Below are positions 37,594 through 48,121 of a DNA stretch of 64,000 nt, one piece after another. The first letter of the stretch is position 1; each line of letters opens with the position of its first letter. The notes under the pieces are model-generated. The model did no database searches. It saw nothing but the letters and a program-made list of their open reading frames with translations, and was not told the DNA's origin. This DNA comes from Photobacterium malacitanum (GTDB lineage: Bacteria > Pseudomonadota > Gammaproteobacteria > Enterobacterales > Vibrionaceae), in the NCBI RefSeq assembly GCF_900185615.1, contig NZ_FYAK01000001.1, forward strand, positions 1,025,701-1,089,700. The letters run 5' to 3'. Both the position numbers and the translations under genes were made by a program.

Positions 37594-38562
37594 ATGAGCA
37601 AAATATACGAAGATAACTCTCTCACTATTGGTAATACACCGCTGGTACGTCTTAATCGTGTCAGTAATGGCAAAGTGATTGCAAAAATTGAAGCACGTAA
37701 CCCTAGCTTTAGTGTTAAATGCCGTATCGGCGCCAATATGGTATGGGAAGCTGAGAAGAATGGTCTTCTAAAAGAAGGTATAGAACTTGTAGAGCCTACC
37801 AGTGGTAATACTGGTGTCGCTCTTGCTTTTGTCGCCGCAGCTCGTGGTTACAAATTGACGTTAACAATGCCAGAAAGCATGAGCCTTGAGCGCCGCAAAT
37901 TATTAAAAGCGCTTGGTGCAAATCTGGTATTAACTGAAGCGGCAAAAGGTATGAAGGGCGCGATTGATAAAGCTGAAGAAATCGTCAACTCAAATCCAAG
38001 TAAATATCTCCTATTACAACAATTTAATAATCCAGCTAACCCTGCTATTCATGAAAAAACAACCGGTCCTGAAATCTGGGATGCCACTGATGGCGAGATT
38101 GATGTTTTTGTCTCAGGTGTTGGCACTGGCGGTACAATTACCGGTGTGAGTCGTTATATTAAACAACAACAAGGAAAAGCAATTACTGTTGTTGCCGTTG
38201 AGCCTGCAGAATCACCAGTGATCACTCAAACAGTAAATGGTGATACCGTTCAACCTGCACCACATAAAATTCAAGGTATCGGCGCTGGTTTTATTCCAGG
38301 TAATCTTGATTTAGCCCTTATCGATGAAATTGAGCAAGTCAGTTCTGATGATGCGATTGAAATGGCACGTCGCCTGATGGATGAAGAAGGTATTTTGGCG
38401 GGTATTTCATCAGGTGCTGCTGTGGTTGCTGCAAATAATATTGCTGCTCGACCAGAATTTGCGAATAAAAATATTGTTGTTATTTTACCCAGCTCCGGTG
38501 AGCGTTATCTATCAACAGCACTTTTTGCCGGTATTTTTACAGAAAAAGAAACCCAACAGTGA
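37594..38562 (+). CDS. cysK: Cysteine synthase A (O-acetylserine sulfhydrylase)
   Basis: Makes cysteine from O-acetylserine and sulfide using pyridoxal phosphate. The 322-residue protein has the PLP lysine in PSFSVKCR (Lys42), the substrate loop TSGNTG (about 69-74), the phosphate loop GTGGTITG (about 177-184) and the C-terminal [11 protein letters not shown]. Length and motifs match CysK rather than CysM. The region from 37403 to 37593 upstream is AT-rich and likely contains CysB-dependent control, though no site was assigned. Confidence 0.97.
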   Translation: MSKIYEDNSLTIGNTPLVRLNRVSNGKVIAKIEARNPSFSVKCRIGANMVWEAEKNGLLKEGIELVEPTSGNTGVALAFVAAARGYKLTLTMPESMSLERRKLLKALGANLVLTEAAKGMKGAIDKAEEIVNSNPSKYLLLQQFNNPANPAIHEKTTGPEIWDATDGEIDVFVSGVGTGGTITGVSRYIKQQQGKAITVVAVEPAESPVITQTVNGDTVQPAPHKIQGIGAGFIPGNLDLALIDEIEQVSSDDAIEMARRLMDEEGILAGISSGAAVVAANNIAARPEFANKNIVVILPSSGERYLSTALFAGIFTEKETQQ

Positions 38563-38598
38563 TCACACTTTGTGATGCTTTATAGGTATATCCTGACT

Positions 38599-38625
38599 CA
38601 AAAAGGCCCTTTGTGGGCTTTTTTG
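38599..38625 (+). terminator. Terminator after cysK
   Basis: A short hairpin (AAAAAGGCCC with GGGCTTTTTT, TTTGT loop region) ends in a T-run, 36 bases beyond the cysK stop. Confidence 0.8.
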
Positions 38626-38883
38626 TTGCATTTTATTCTCAGCTTTACTATAAAGCTGATGCGCTTTATTTTTAGCATCAAAATAAAAGGACAACTATTA
38701 GTCAATTTTGATTAATTCAAAAAAAAGTTTCTCATAAAACTTTGATATGGATTAAAGCTAAGACAACATATTATTAGGTAGTTTATACTGCTTGAACAAT
38801 ATGCAGAGATTTATAATCGCATAGGTTATAGCTCATTAAAGCAAACTATTAATATAACGACTATATCTAAATCGGGGTGAAAT

Positions 38884-39171
38884 ATGTATCAGAAGCAAGT
38901 TGAAATCACAGCACCAAACGGCCTACACACTCGTCCAGCTGCACAATTCGTTAAAGACGCAAAAGCATTTGATGCTGATATCACAGTAACTTCAAATGGT
39001 AAAAGCGCAAGTGCTAAGAGCCTATTCAAGCTTCAAACACTAGGCCTAGTTAAAGGTGCTGTTATTACTATCGCAGCTGAAGGTGCACAAGCTCAAGAAG
39101 CCGTTGATAAGCTAGTAACTCTTACAGAGCTACATGACGGTGCTGATATCGCAATGTTCCGCGAAATCTAA
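38884..39171 (+). CDS. ptsH: HPr, phosphocarrier protein, with C-terminal extension
   Basis: HPr relays phosphate from enzyme I to the sugar-specific EIIA proteins. The active-site His15 is in [11 protein letters not shown], and the regulatory-site Ser46 region is KSASAKSLF. The protein is 95 residues against the usual 85; the extra C-terminal residues read [12 protein letters not shown]. The core is near-identical in pattern to enteric HPr, so it is functional. The 258 bases upstream (38626-38883) presumably hold the pts promoters, although no CRP site was fixed. ptsI follows after 53 bases. Confidence 0.96.
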   Translation: MYQKQVEITAPNGLHTRPAAQFVKDAKAFDADITVTSNGKSASAKSLFKLQTLGLVKGAVITIAAEGAQAQEAVDKLVTLTELHDGADIAMFREI

Positions 39172-39224
39172 GCAAAGTTTGTATACAAACGAGTTCCAGT
39201 TTTTAGTTAATTAAAGGTAAGGCT

Positions 39225-40949
39225 ATGATTTCAGGTATCCTGGCATCTCCTGGTATTGCTTTCGGTAAAGCATTGCTATTGCAAGAAGAAGAGATTGTTC
39301 TAAACAAAACTCCAATCGCTGCAGACCAGATCGATAACGAAATTCAACGTTTCTTCGACGCTCGAAAAAAATCTGCTGAGCAACTTGAAGTTATCAAAGA
39401 AAAAGCACGTGTCACCTTTGGTGAAGAGAAAGAAGCCATCTTTGAAGGCCACATCATGTTGCTTGAAGATGAGGAGCTAGAAGAAGAAATTATAGCCCTT
39501 ATTAAAGATAAGCATTCTGCTGATTATGCTATTTATTCGATCATTGAAGAACAAGCACAAACGCTTGAATCTCTTGATGATGAATACTTAAAAGAACGTG
39601 CAAGTGATATTCGTGATATCGGTAGCCGTTTTATTAAAAATGCATTAGGTATTAACGTTATTAATTTAAGTGCTATTGATGAGCAAGTGATTTTGGTTGC
39701 TAATGACCTAACACCATCAGAGACTGCACAAATTAATCTAGAGTTCGTTCTTGGCTTTATTACTGATATCGGTGGTCGTACTTCACACACCTCTATCATG
39801 GCGCGTTCGCTAGAGATTCCTGCGATTGTGGGAACGAATACTATTACATCTGAAGTTAAGAACGGCGATATGCTAGTTCTTGATGCAATCAATAACCAGA
39901 TTGTTATCAATCCAACTGAAGATGAACTAAACAAATTTAAAGCTATCCGTGATGCTGCTAAAGCAGAGCAAGAAGAATTAGCTAAGCTAAAAGATCTTCC
40001 TGCTATCACACTTGATGGTAAACAAGTTGAAGTATGCGGTAACATCGGTACAGTTAAAGACTGTAATGGCGTTAACCGTAATGGCGGTGAAGGCGTTGGT
40101 CTATACCGTACTGAATTCTTGTTTATGGACCGTGATTCTCTGCCAACAGAAGAAGAACAGTACCAAGCATACAAAGAAGTTGCTGAAGCAATGCATGGCG
40201 AGCCAGTGATCATCCGTACTATGGATATCGGTGGTGATAAAGATCTACCTTACTTAGATCTTCCTAAGGAAATGAACCCATTCTTGGGTTGGCGTGCAAT
40301 TCGCATCAGCCTAGATCGTCGTGAAATTCTTCGTGACCAATTCCGTGCTATCTTGCGTGCATCAGCTCATGGTAAAGTTCGTATCATGTTCCCGATGATT
40401 ATTTCGGTAGAAGAAGTACGTACATTAAAAGCAGCAATTGAAGAGTTTAAGGTTGAATTAACAGCAGAAGGCTTAGCATTTGACGCTAACATCGAAATCG
40501 GTGTTATGGTTGAAACACCAGCAGCTGCAGCGATTGCGCACCATTTAGCGAAAGAAGTTTCTTTCTTTAGTATTGGTACCAACGATTTAACCCAGTATAC
40601 TCTAGCAGTTGACCGTGGTAATGAGCTTATTTCTCATCTCTACAACCCGCTATCGCCTGCTGTACTTACTGTGATCAAGCAAGTTATTGATGCTTCTCAC
40701 GCTGAAGGTAAGTGGACAGGTATGTGTGGCGAGCTTGCTGGCGACGAACGCGCTACCCTACTGTTATTAGGTATGGGTCTTGACGAGTTCAGCATGAGTG
40801 CGATTTCTATCCCTCGCGTGAAGAAAGTTATCCGTAACGCTAACTTTGCTGACGTAAAAGCAATGGCAGAGTATGCATTATCTCTTCCAACTGCTGCTGA
40901 GATTGAAGAGCACGTAGAAAAATTCATCGCAGAAAAGACCATCTGCTAA
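39225..40949 (+). CDS. ptsI: PTS enzyme I
   Basis: Phosphoenolpyruvate-protein phosphotransferase, the first step of the PTS. The 574-residue protein shows the phosphohistidine loop [13 protein letters not shown] (His about 189), the PEP-binding core with [10 protein letters not shown] and [18 protein letters not shown], and the signature [16 protein letters not shown] (about 446-461). It lies between ptsH and crr in the standard operon order; the gaps are short and no terminator intervenes. Confidence 0.98.
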   Translation: MISGILASPGIAFGKALLLQEEEIVLNKTPIAADQIDNEIQRFFDARKKSAEQLEVIKEKARVTFGEEKEAIFEGHIMLLEDEELEEEIIALIKDKHSADYAIYSIIEEQAQTLESLDDEYLKERASDIRDIGSRFIKNALGINVINLSAIDEQVILVANDLTPSETAQINLEFVLGFITDIGGRTSHTSIMARSLEIPAIVGTNTITSEVKNGDMLVLDAINNQIVINPTEDELNKFKAIRDAAKAEQEELAKLKDLPAITLDGKQVEVCGNIGTVKDCNGVNRNGGEGVGLYRTEFLFMDRDSLPTEEEQYQAYKEVAEAMHGEPVIIRTMDIGGDKDLPYLDLPKEMNPFLGWRAIRISLDRREILRDQFRAILRASAHGKVRIMFPMIISVEEVRTLKAAIEEFKVELTAEGLAFDANIEIGVMVETPAAAAIAHHLAKEVSFFSIGTNDLTQYTLAVDRGNELISHLYNPLSPAVLTVIKQVIDASHAEGKWTGMCGELAGDERATLLLLGMGLDEFSMSAISIPRVKKVIRNANFADVKAMAEYALSLPTAAEIEEHVEKFIAEKTIC

Positions 40950-40989
40950 TAATATAGCAGATAGAATAACAACGCTTAGGAGCAACGAT

Positions 40990-41499
40990 ATGGGTCTGTT
41001 TGACAAATTAAAGAAAATGGTTTCTGACGACAGCAGCGAAGCTGGTGTAATTGAAATTATTGCACCTCTTTCTGGTGAAATCGTTAACATCGAAGATGTG
41101 CCTGATGTAGTATTTGCTGAAAAAATTGTTGGTGACGGTATTGCTATCAAACCAACTGGCAACAAAATGGTTGCACCAGTAAACGGTACTATCGGTAAGA
41201 TTTTCGAAACTAACCACGCTTTCTCTATTGAGTCTGACGATGGCATCGAGCTTTTTGTTCACTTCGGTATCGATACTGTTGAACTTAAAGGCGAAGGTTT
41301 TACTCGCATCGCTGAAGAAGGCCAAACTGTTAAAGTTGGCGATACTATCATCGAATTCGATCTTGCAATCCTAGAAGAGAAAGCTAAGTCTACATTGACG
41401 CCAGTTGTTATCTCTAACATGGATGAGATCAAAGAGTTGATCAAGCTATCTGGTGCTGTAAACGTTGGTGAAACACCAGTATTACGCATCAAGAAATAA
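40990..41499 (+). CDS. crr: EIIA-Glc, glucose-specific phosphocarrier
   Basis: EIIA-Glc passes phosphate to glucose permeases and regulates adenylate cyclase and non-PTS permeases. The 169-residue protein matches E. coli Crr in length. The two histidines of the active site lie in [11 protein letters not shown] (about His76) and [13 protein letters not shown] (about His91). Like the enteric protein it has a short amphipathic N-terminus ([11 protein letters not shown]). Last gene of the ptsHI-crr operon, followed by a strong terminator. Confidence 0.97.
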   Translation: MGLFDKLKKMVSDDSSEAGVIEIIAPLSGEIVNIEDVPDVVFAEKIVGDGIAIKPTGNKMVAPVNGTIGKIFETNHAFSIESDDGIELFVHFGIDTVELKGEGFTRIAEEGQTVKVGDTIIEFDLAILEEKAKSTLTPVVISNMDEIKELIKLSGAVNVGETPVLRIKK

Positions 41500-41516
41500 G
41501 ATTGTTGATATCTTAA

Positions 41517-41547
41517 TAAAAACGCAGCTTTATAGCTGCGTTTTTTT
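41517..41547 (+). terminator. Terminator after ptsHI-crr
   Basis: The hairpin AAAACGCAGC with GCTGCGTTTT is followed by a T-run, 18 bases after the crr stop. Confidence 0.92.
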
Positions 41548-41757
41548 ATGGCTACAAAATAAGACTCTAACTCTTAAAACGCTTTCATAGCGACACAGGC
41601 GCTTTCACATATTGAGTTCATACTCTTAGCTTAAATAACTATTAGAATCTCTCTATCATCAATTCAGGCAGCCTTATTGCCATCATATATACCAATAAAA
41701 AACGCGACCATAAAATAATCGCGCTTCTTAAGCATAATCGAAATCAATCATCAGGGT

Positions 41758-42174
41758 TTATGCGGTCATCACTTCAACTTGTAATTTGACATGCTCGCTA
41801 CTTGGCTCACCGGATTCAAATAGCATTGGCATATTTAATCCTGTTGATAGTGTTTGAGCTAAAATAGTTCGCCAGCCACCATCATCTAATCGCTCTTGAA
41901 CTTGCAATGCAATACTGACCTTATCAGCAGATACATCTAGCAATTGCGCACTGCCTACTACTTCACGGCATAAATGGTGATTATCCTGACGTAATCCTTC
42001 GAAAAAAATAGTTTCTTCGCCAGGTAATAGTGACAACGATGTATTCACCATTTGTCGGCTACGACAAGCACTGTGCATCTCAAAACTAACATCAAGTAGC
42101 CAATCCGCCATTGCTAATGGGCTTAATAATGTGCTTAAAAATAATTGTCCTTTACCCATAGATAACTTTTCCAT
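41758..42174 (-). CDS. Hypothetical exported protein, 138 residues
   Basis: The ATG at 42174 has a GAGGTAG ribosome site, which decides against a start at 42210. The N-terminus (GQLFLSTLLSPLAMADWLLD) looks like a short signal peptide with cleavage after AMA (about 23), but it has few positive charges, so export is not certain. The rest shows alternating polar/hydrophobic strands and two cysteines (HSACRSR, HLCREV). I do not recognise a family. It starts 19 bases after the stop of the DUF2919 gene and is probably cotranscribed with it. Confidence 0.7.
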   Translation of the reverse strand: MEKLSMGKGQLFLSTLLSPLAMADWLLDVSFEMHSACRSRQMVNTSLSLLPGEETIFFEGLRQDNHHLCREVVGSAQLLDVSADKVSIALQVQERLDDGGWRTILAQTLSTGLNMPMLFESGEPSSEHVKLQVEVMTA

Positions 42175-42193
42175 TACAACTACCTCTAAAAAG

Positions 42194-42676
42194 CTAATCT
42201 GCAAATACATCTTTTACTCGTGAGCTTCGAAGTAGATACAATCCAAGCCAAACGGTTAATAACAAGGTTAATGCGCGTACCCAAGAAAACGCACCTTGAC
42301 TCAACACGAGATGATATATTTGCAAAGCAAAATCGATACTGTAAGCAGCTATTAATATTTTTTTTCCATGCTGCCACAGATAATGTATAACTTTATTGTC
42401 ACTACTACGCTGACCTGATAACCACATTAATACTAAAGCAGGACCTCCCAGTACCATGCCGATATACAATGTGTCACGAAGCGGATAAATCAACTCAAGT
42501 AGTTGTCCACCTTGAGTGCGACTTACTCCAGCCATCACAAAAATTACCCATGCTTTCGCATTAAAAATCAGCGCAAGCCATAACATGTTATTTAATTTTA
42601 GTTGCCCATGTTCATCGTAGGCATTGATAGGATAAAGCAAACAACTTTCCTCACACTTGTTCAACTCAATACGCAT
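42194..42676 (-). CDS. DUF2919 inner-membrane protein (YfeZ-like)
   Basis: A small inner-membrane protein with four hydrophobic segments (LWLALIFNAKAWVIFVMAG; TLYIGMVLGGPALVLMWL; ILIAAYSIDFALQIYHLVL; ALTLLLTVWLGLYLL). The start YPINAYDEHGQLK resembles the DUF2919 family, which includes E. coli YfeZ. Function is unknown. Start choice is uncertain: ATG codons at 42676 and 42691 and a GTG at 42697 are in frame, none with a strong ribosome site; 42676 is used. Confidence 0.8.
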   Translation of the reverse strand: MRIELNKCEESCLLYPINAYDEHGQLKLNNMLWLALIFNAKAWVIFVMAGVSRTQGGQLLELIYPLRDTLYIGMVLGGPALVLMWLSGQRSSDNKVIHYLWQHGKKILIAAYSIDFALQIYHLVLSQGAFSWVRALTLLLTVWLGLYLLRSSRVKDVFAD

Positions 42677-43082
42677 CAATCTCGATAACATCAGCACGTT
42701 ACGGCTTAGTTTTGACTCTAATCGATCAACGCATAATAAGTACTATTTAAGGGTTGTTTTTGTGGATCACCGCACTTTTCATTTATTTATATTGCCTAGC
42801 AAGTCACGTTTTTTGATCAAAAACCAACAATTAGTGGTTATTTATTAACCACCAACAGTCACAAAAACAGCCTCTAAATTCTTTTTAATCATAAGGTTAC
42901 AATATGAATGTAGTATTAACACCATATTCATCTAAAATTGGAAATTTCATACAAAAAAGCTTATTTATATAAATCCTTACACATATGCCAACAATCACAC
43001 ATATGACAACACTACTGCTAAAATTAACTAATCAGATATAATCACTGCTCCTTATCATTTTTACGTAAGGTCAATAATAACG
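42677..43082. other. Divergent region upstream of DUF2919 and DUF2956 genes
   Basis: About 400 bases of AT-rich DNA with promoters for both directions expected. No hairpin, repeat array or credible gene was identified. Confidence 0.45.
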
Positions 43083-43439
43083 ATGACAACCATAAAAAAG
43101 CAGCCAGCGCCTTCTGCGGAAACACAAATAGAGGCATTACGAGTAGCGAAAGCAACCCAAAAAGAAGGCCAAACTAAAGAACAAACAAAACTGATAGCAC
43201 AAGGTATTCAGAAAGGCATTGAGCAATATAAAAAACAACAAAAAGCCAAAGCACGGGAGCGTGATAAATTAAAAAAGAAACATGCCCAATCTAAAAATAC
43301 CCAACCAGAGATAGCAGCAACCACTACGCCTGCCGCGAATCCGAATATCATCTACAAGCAACATTGGCTACCATGGACAATCACCCTTGTCTCTTGGATT
43401 GGCTTTGGGCTTTATTTCGTTTACACCCACCCACAATGA
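43083..43439 (+). CDS. DUF2956 protein, single C-terminal membrane anchor
   Basis: The 118-residue protein has a charged, Lys/Gln-rich helical region (about 30-72, likely coiled coil), a Thr/Pro linker, and one C-terminal membrane helix WTITLVSWIGFGLYFVYT (about 98-115). This layout fits DUF2956, a family common in vibrios. Function unknown. Its stop is 11 bases before the ATG of the next gene, so the two are probably cotranscribed. Confidence 0.8.
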   Translation: MTTIKKQPAPSAETQIEALRVAKATQKEGQTKEQTKLIAQGIQKGIEQYKKQQKAKARERDKLKKKHAQSKNTQPEIAATTTPAANPNIIYKQHWLPWTITLVSWIGFGLYFVYTHPQ

Positions 43440-43450
43440 TGAGAGTGAAT

Positions 43451-43906
43451 ATGAAGATTGTTGGCTTTATCAGTGTATTAAGTGGCCTAATCAGTGGCTG
43501 TGCTGACCCTCAATCAGTACCATGGCAGCGTCAGATTGATTCGCCTTGCGATAATAAATCCCACTGTGTATCAACGCTTGAGCAACGCGAAAAATACCAC
43601 TTAGCCCCTTTTCTGTTGACACCTAAAGGTATACGAAGCTGGAGCGAAATTATTGCGCTAGCACAAACCCTACCCGGCGCAAAACTTATTGAAAGTGATG
43701 ACCATTATTTTCATATTGAAGTTCAAAGCGCAGTGTTTGGATTCATTGATGATTTTGAGGTCAAACAGCATGATCAACAACTGCAAATACGATCCATTTC
43801 TCGCAGTGGTTATTCTGATTTTGGTGTTAATCGGAAACGTGCTCAGCAATTTAGAACATTATTGATCGATCAACAATTAATACACGATACAACCACCAGC
43901 AACTGA
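43451..43906 (+). CDS. DUF1499 lipoprotein
   Basis: A 151-residue lipoprotein with the lipobox LISGC (Cys about 17), followed by a DUF1499 domain showing CDNKSHCVSTLEQREKYHLAP (split here as CDNKSHCVST and REKYHLAP), DDHYFHIEVQSAVFGFIDD (about 90-108) and IRSISRSGYSDFGVNRKRA. DUF1499 proteins are small envelope proteins of unknown role. ATG 43451 places the signal at the N-terminus; the longer open frame from 43364 would overlap the upstream gene by about 75 bases. Confidence 0.82.
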   Translation: MKIVGFISVLSGLISGCADPQSVPWQRQIDSPCDNKSHCVSTLEQREKYHLAPFLLTPKGIRSWSEIIALAQTLPGAKLIESDDHYFHIEVQSAVFGFIDDFEVKQHDQQLQIRSISRSGYSDFGVNRKRAQQFRTLLIDQQLIHDTTTSN

Positions 43907-43930
43907 TTGACTGGCCTATGAATAAACTAA

Positions 43931-43974
43931 AAAGCCATGGTAACGTAAGTATTCACTCAGGTAACCATGGCTTA
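43931..43974. terminator. Terminator between DUF1499 and nap operon
   Basis: A 10-bp stem (AAGCCATGGT with ACCATGGCTT) lies between convergent genes. The minus side runs into TTTTT, so it best serves the nap transcript. Confidence 0.75.
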
Positions 43975-43996
43975 ATATTCATATTGTAGTAGCTAT

Positions 43997-44134
43997 TTAA
44001 TCAAGGTTTTTATCTTTGCCTAATGATAATAGTCCAACACACACAGCAGCAACCGCGATAAAGCCAGATAAAATAATCATTGGCATCGCAGCATAACCCA
44101 GTACATGCCAAATAACAGATTCTAGCGTACTCAT
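43997..44134 (-). CDS. TIGR02808-type 45-residue membrane protein beside nap
   Basis: A short gene, 45 codons, with a strong AAAGGAGAG ribosome site. It begins MSTLESVIWHVLGYAAMP and has one membrane helix (about 16-37), then a charged end LGKDKNLD. It fits a very small protein family described from Photobacterium and Vibrio next to periplasmic nitrate reductase genes. It is the last gene of the nap operon, 15 bases after napC. A role in NapC or quinol-side assembly is possible but unproven. Confidence 0.85.
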   Translation of the reverse strand: MSTLESVIWHVLGYAAMPMIILSGFIAVAAVCVGLLSLGKDKNLD

Positions 44135-44149
44135 TATCTCTCCTTTGGT

Positions 44150-44725
44150 TTATTGCCACCCTGCCACATCTTTCATGTCAGGTAACTTATGGGCAATCCC
44201 CTTATGACAATCAACACAGGTTTTATCACCTGATGCTAGTGCGGTTGAGTGCTGCTTTGCACTCCGCGGAGCTTGCTCAGAAAAATCCATATAATTGAAC
44301 TGATGGCAATTACGACACTCTTGAGAATCATTATTTTTCATTCGCTGCCACTCGCGCTCAGCAAGATGACCGCGACGAGCATTGAATTTTTCAGGGGTAT
44401 CAATAGTGCCCATCATATGTGCAACAATTTCTTTTGATGCCTGCACCTTTCGCACAATTTTATCAGTCCAATTATGCGGCACGTGACAATCTGAACAAAT
44501 CGCTCGAACTCCAGAACGGTTTGAAAAGTGAATTGTTTCTTGAATTTCTTTAACGATTGGCGCATGACAGCCAGCACAGAATTCTTCAGAGTTAGTCTTT
44601 TCCATCACGGTATTAAATCCGCCCCAGAATAATAACCCCCCCATAAATCCCATAAACAGCACTAAACCAACCGCAACTTTACTGGGTGTTTTTAGCCGTA
44701 GCCAAAATGTTTTTAACAACTTCAT
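44150..44725 (-). CDS. napC: NapC, tetraheme c-type quinol dehydrogenase
   Basis: Membrane-anchored cytochrome that takes electrons from quinol and passes them to NapB/NapA. The 191-residue NapC/NirT protein has an N-terminal anchor (VAVGLVLFMGFMGGLLFWGG, about 17-36) and four heme-binding CxxCH motifs: CAGCH, CSDCH, CRNCH and CVDCH. It is placed after napB, the usual operon order. No NapG/H genes are present, so NapC is the likely quinol route. Confidence 0.97.
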   Translation of the reverse strand: MKLLKTFWLRLKTPSKVAVGLVLFMGFMGGLLFWGGFNTVMEKTNSEEFCAGCHAPIVKEIQETIHFSNRSGVRAICSDCHVPHNWTDKIVRKVQASKEIVAHMMGTIDTPEKFNARRGHLAEREWQRMKNNDSQECRNCHQFNYMDFSEQAPRSAKQHSTALASGDKTCVDCHKGIAHKLPDMKDVAGWQ

Positions 44726-44754
44726 AGATAAACCCTTTTACTATTCAGTCACGA

Positions 44755-45273
44755 TTAACGTAATGCGTTTACGCGTTTAAAATCATTTTCAACCAGTGGC
44801 TTAGCTTCCGCTTGAGGTACATGACACTGCAAGCAAAAATAGCGACTTGGTGAGACATCAGACAACACTTGCCCCTGCTGTGGGGATATATAATGGGTCA
44901 CACTGATTTTAGTGGCGTTCATTTGTTTAGCATTTTTCCAGCTATGGCAGGCTAAACATTTATTGGCATTTAACGACACTTCATAATGACGAATGCTATG
45001 AGGGATCAATGGTGGCTGATATACATAATCACTATCGATAAGACCTTGATCTTTAGGGTAGTGTTTCATTGGGTCTGCTGGACGTGTTGTCTCTAACTCA
45101 ACCATGCCGCGTAACGACTCAACGCCGCCGATACCACCAGGGTTATCAAGTTTAGCCGCCGCTGCAATATTTGCGGCGGTTGTGGTTGCTGCAGCCGAAT
45201 CACTATCATCACTATGCGCGATACCTGTAAGCATCAGCCCTGCGACTAATACTGCAAAAAATAATCGTTTCAT
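44755..45273 (-). CDS. napB: NapB, diheme cytochrome c subunit
   Basis: Small periplasmic subunit of nitrate reductase, transferring electrons to NapA. The signal peptide (LFFAVLVAGLMLTGIAHS, cleavage about residue 21) is followed by an Ala/Thr-rich stretch. Two CxxCH sites (CLACH, CLQCH) bind heme, with distal ligand regions PHSIRHYE and VTHYISP. The 172-residue length is normal. It sits between napA and napC. Confidence 0.97.
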   Translation of the reverse strand: MKRLFFAVLVAGLMLTGIAHSDDSDSAAATTTAANIAAAAKLDNPGGIGGVESLRGMVELETTRPADPMKHYPKDQGLIDSDYVYQPPLIPHSIRHYEVSLNANKCLACHSWKNAKQMNATKISVTHYISPQQGQVLSDVSPSRYFCLQCHVPQAEAKPLVENDFKRVNALR

Positions 45274-45341
45274 GCTGTTCTCCGTTACTAGGCATATTCT
45301 AGTTACAGCGAACGACTGTCTACGTTCGCTGAATTGATTGA

Positions 45342-47828
45342 TTAGATCTTGGTGATCTTAATTGGGCACTTTTTGAAATCTGTCTGTTTCGACAATGGAT
45401 CTGTTGCATCCAAAATCAATTTATTGACGAGAATATTTGCATCAAAAAACGGCACGAAAACTAATCCAACCGGAGGGCGATTTCGACCACGCGTTTCCAC
45501 TCGACAACGAACTTCTCCACGACGAGAAGCAAGTAACACTTCATCACCACGACGAAGGTTGCGGGCTTTAGCATCTTGAGGGTTGATATAACACCACGCA
45601 TCAGGTACCGCTTTATATAACTCTGGTACACGGCGAGTCATGGTGCCCGTATGCCAATGCTCTAACACGCGCCCAGTACACAGCCACATATCATAATCTT
45701 GATCAGGCACTTCTGGCGGCGCTTCATAAGGCGCTGAAATAATAAGTGCCTTACCGTCGGGCTTGCCATAAAAATCCCACCCCGAACCTTTTTTAGCATA
45801 CGGATCAGACCCTTCCTTAAAGCGCCATTGCGTTTCTTTGCCATCAACAACTGGCCAACGTAAACCACGCACTTTATGGTAAGTATCATAAGGTGCTAAA
45901 TCATGCCCATGACCACGGCCAAAACTGGCATACTCTTCAAACAGCCCTTTTTGAACGTAATAACCTTGCGCTTGTGCATCATCATTTAATGGCTGGGCTT
46001 CGGTTAATGGGTATTTATCAACCTGAGCATTACGGAACAAAATGTCATACATGGTTTTGCCACGGTATTGCGGCATTTTATTAAGTAATGCCTCATCCCA
46101 GATTTCTTCAACCTTAAACCGCTTAGAGAACTCCATGATCTGCCATAAGTCTGATTTAGCTTCACCCGGTGCTTTAACTTGCTGATACCAAGCTTGAGTA
46201 CGACGCTCAGCATTGCCGTAAGCGCCTTCTTTTTCAACCCACATTGCGGTCGGTAAAATCAAATCAGATGCTTGCGCCGTTACTGTTGGATAAGGATCTG
46301 AACACACAATGAAATTGTCAGGGTTACGGTAACCAGGCAGACGCTCCTCATTAATATTTGGACCCGCTTGCATATTGTTGTTACACATCACCCAGTAAGC
46401 ATTCAGTTTACCGTCATTTAGCATTCGATCTTGCTGCACCGCGTGATAACCCGGTTTAGGTGGAATAGTACCTTCAGGCAATTTCCAAATTTTTTCAGCA
46501 ATGGCGCGATGTTTAGGATTAGCGACCAATAAATCAGCCGGTAAACGGTGAGCAAAGGTACCCACTTCACGCGCAGTACCACATGCCGATGGCTGGCCTG
46601 TTAATGAAAACGGACTATTGCCTGGTGTCGATATTTTACCGGTTAATAAATGTAGGTTATAAACCAAACTTTGCATCCATACACCACGGGTATGTTGGTT
46701 CATACCCATGGTCCACAATGACATTACCTTCAGCTTAGGATCGGCATAATATTTGGCTAACTGCACCAACTTTTCAGGCTCTACGCCTGACATTTGAGAG
46801 GCTTTTTCAAGAGTATAATCAGCCACTGACGCTTTATATTCTTCAAACGTCATTGGGAATAATTCACCCGAGTTAGGGTTCGCTGCTTGTTTTTGTAATG
46901 GATTATCATCACGTAAGCCGTAACCAATATCAGTTTGGGCACGTTTAAAATGGGTATGTTTATTAACAAAATCCCAATTAACTGCATCATTTTCAATAAT
47001 GTAGTTAGCAATATAGTTAGCAATCGCTAAATCAGTTTGAGGGTGAAAAATCATACCGTTATCAGCGAGCTCAAACGAACGATGCTCATAGGTCGAGAGT
47101 ACGTTAACTTTAACGTGAGGATGACTCAAACGGCGATCAGTTAAGCGCGTCCATAACACCGGATGCATTTCAGCCATGTTTGAACCCCACAGCACAAACA
47201 CATCAGCATGTTCCAGATCGTCATAACATCCCATTGGTTCGTCAATACCAAAAGTACGAATAAACCCGACTACCGCCGAGGCCATACAATGGCGAGCATT
47301 GGGATCGATGTTATTAGAACGAAAACCCGCTTTCATCATCTTAGATGCAGCATAGCCTTCCATCACCGTCCATTGACCCGAACCAAACATGCCCACACCA
47401 GATGGACCTTGTTTTTTCAGCGCCGCTTTCCACTTTTCAGCCATTACATCAAAGGCCTGATCCCATGAAACCGGCGTAAACTCACCATCTTTATGATATT
47501 GACCATTCTTCATCCGTAATAACGGCGTTTGTAAACGATCTTTGCCGTACATTATTTTCGATAAAAAATAGCCTTTAATACAGTTAAGGCCTTTATTTAC
47601 CGGAGCTTGCGGATCGCCTTGAGTTGCAACCACCCGTCCATTTTTAGTACCAACTAAAACTGAACAGCCAGTGCCACAAAAACGACACGGTGCTTTATCC
47701 CATTTAATTTTGGTTTCATCAGAACTCACAATTAAATTCGTTGCAGATGCAGGTAAAGAAATACCCGCCACTGCAGCAGCAGACGCTGCAGCATTTGCTT
47801 TCACAAATGCTCTTCTTGTCATTTTCAT
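45342..47828 (-). CDS. napA: NapA, catalytic periplasmic nitrate reductase
   Basis: Reduces nitrate to nitrite using bis-MGD molybdenum and one 4Fe-4S cluster. The 828-residue precursor has a Tat signal ([16 protein letters not shown], residues 4-19), the cluster ligands CRFCGTGC...CIKGYF (about 48-85) and the molybdenum-ligand cysteine in ARHCMASAV (about 180). Large MopB domains and the C-terminal molydopterin-binding segment with [20 protein letters not shown] follow. Its ATG overlaps the napD stop by 4 bases, giving translational coupling with its maturation chaperone. Confidence 0.98.
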   Translation of the reverse strand: MKMTRRAFVKANAAASAAAVAGISLPASATNLIVSSDETKIKWDKAPCRFCGTGCSVLVGTKNGRVVATQGDPQAPVNKGLNCIKGYFLSKIMYGKDRLQTPLLRMKNGQYHKDGEFTPVSWDQAFDVMAEKWKAALKKQGPSGVGMFGSGQWTVMEGYAASKMMKAGFRSNNIDPNARHCMASAVVGFIRTFGIDEPMGCYDDLEHADVFVLWGSNMAEMHPVLWTRLTDRRLSHPHVKVNVLSTYEHRSFELADNGMIFHPQTDLAIANYIANYIIENDAVNWDFVNKHTHFKRAQTDIGYGLRDDNPLQKQAANPNSGELFPMTFEEYKASVADYTLEKASQMSGVEPEKLVQLAKYYADPKLKVMSLWTMGMNQHTRGVWMQSLVYNLHLLTGKISTPGNSPFSLTGQPSACGTAREVGTFAHRLPADLLVANPKHRAIAEKIWKLPEGTIPPKPGYHAVQQDRMLNDGKLNAYWVMCNNNMQAGPNINEERLPGYRNPDNFIVCSDPYPTVTAQASDLILPTAMWVEKEGAYGNAERRTQAWYQQVKAPGEAKSDLWQIMEFSKRFKVEEIWDEALLNKMPQYRGKTMYDILFRNAQVDKYPLTEAQPLNDDAQAQGYYVQKGLFEEYASFGRGHGHDLAPYDTYHKVRGLRWPVVDGKETQWRFKEGSDPYAKKGSGWDFYGKPDGKALIISAPYEAPPEVPDQDYDMWLCTGRVLEHWHTGTMTRRVPELYKAVPDAWCYINPQDAKARNLRRGDEVLLASRRGEVRCRVETRGRNRPPVGLVFVPFFDANILVNKLILDATDPLSKQTDFKKCPIKITKI

Positions 47829-48097
47829 AGCTTACCCTCAGCGTGTGAATCGTAGTGCTCAATATGGTGATAGACCAAAAAAGTGATCAACACATGGTCT
47901 AAATTATTAATTTTATCAATTGCATCAGTTACATAGCCTTGGTTCTCTGTCTCAAGTACTACGATAATTTTACCTTCTTCACTTGTCGCAGGAATTTCAG
48001 TATTTGGTATTGCTAAAATTTGTTGGCTAATCGTTGTCAAATATTGTGGCTTAACATGAACGATAAGGCTTGAGGTATGCACTTCATGTAATGTCAT
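47825..48097 (-). CDS. napD: NapD, NapA signal-peptide chaperone
   Basis: A cytoplasmic chaperone that binds the NapA Tat signal until cofactor loading is complete. The 90-residue protein shows the ferredoxin-like NapD pattern, with [19 protein letters not shown] and a C-terminal [12 protein letters not shown]. The stop overlaps the napA start (ATGA). Gene order napF-D-A-B-C is standard. Confidence 0.95.
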   Translation of the reverse strand: MTLHEVHTSSLIVHVKPQYLTTISQQILAIPNTEIPATSEEGKIIVVLETENQGYVTDAIDKINNLDHVLITFLVYHHIEHYDSHAEGKL

Positions 48098-48121
48098 GTT
48101 TACTCTCTATAACTTCAAAAT

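Noticed and set aside
39533..40213. 226-codon minus-strand frame
   Set aside because: It lies wholly antisense within ptsI, a strongly conserved gene; Ser/Ile-rich shadow translation.
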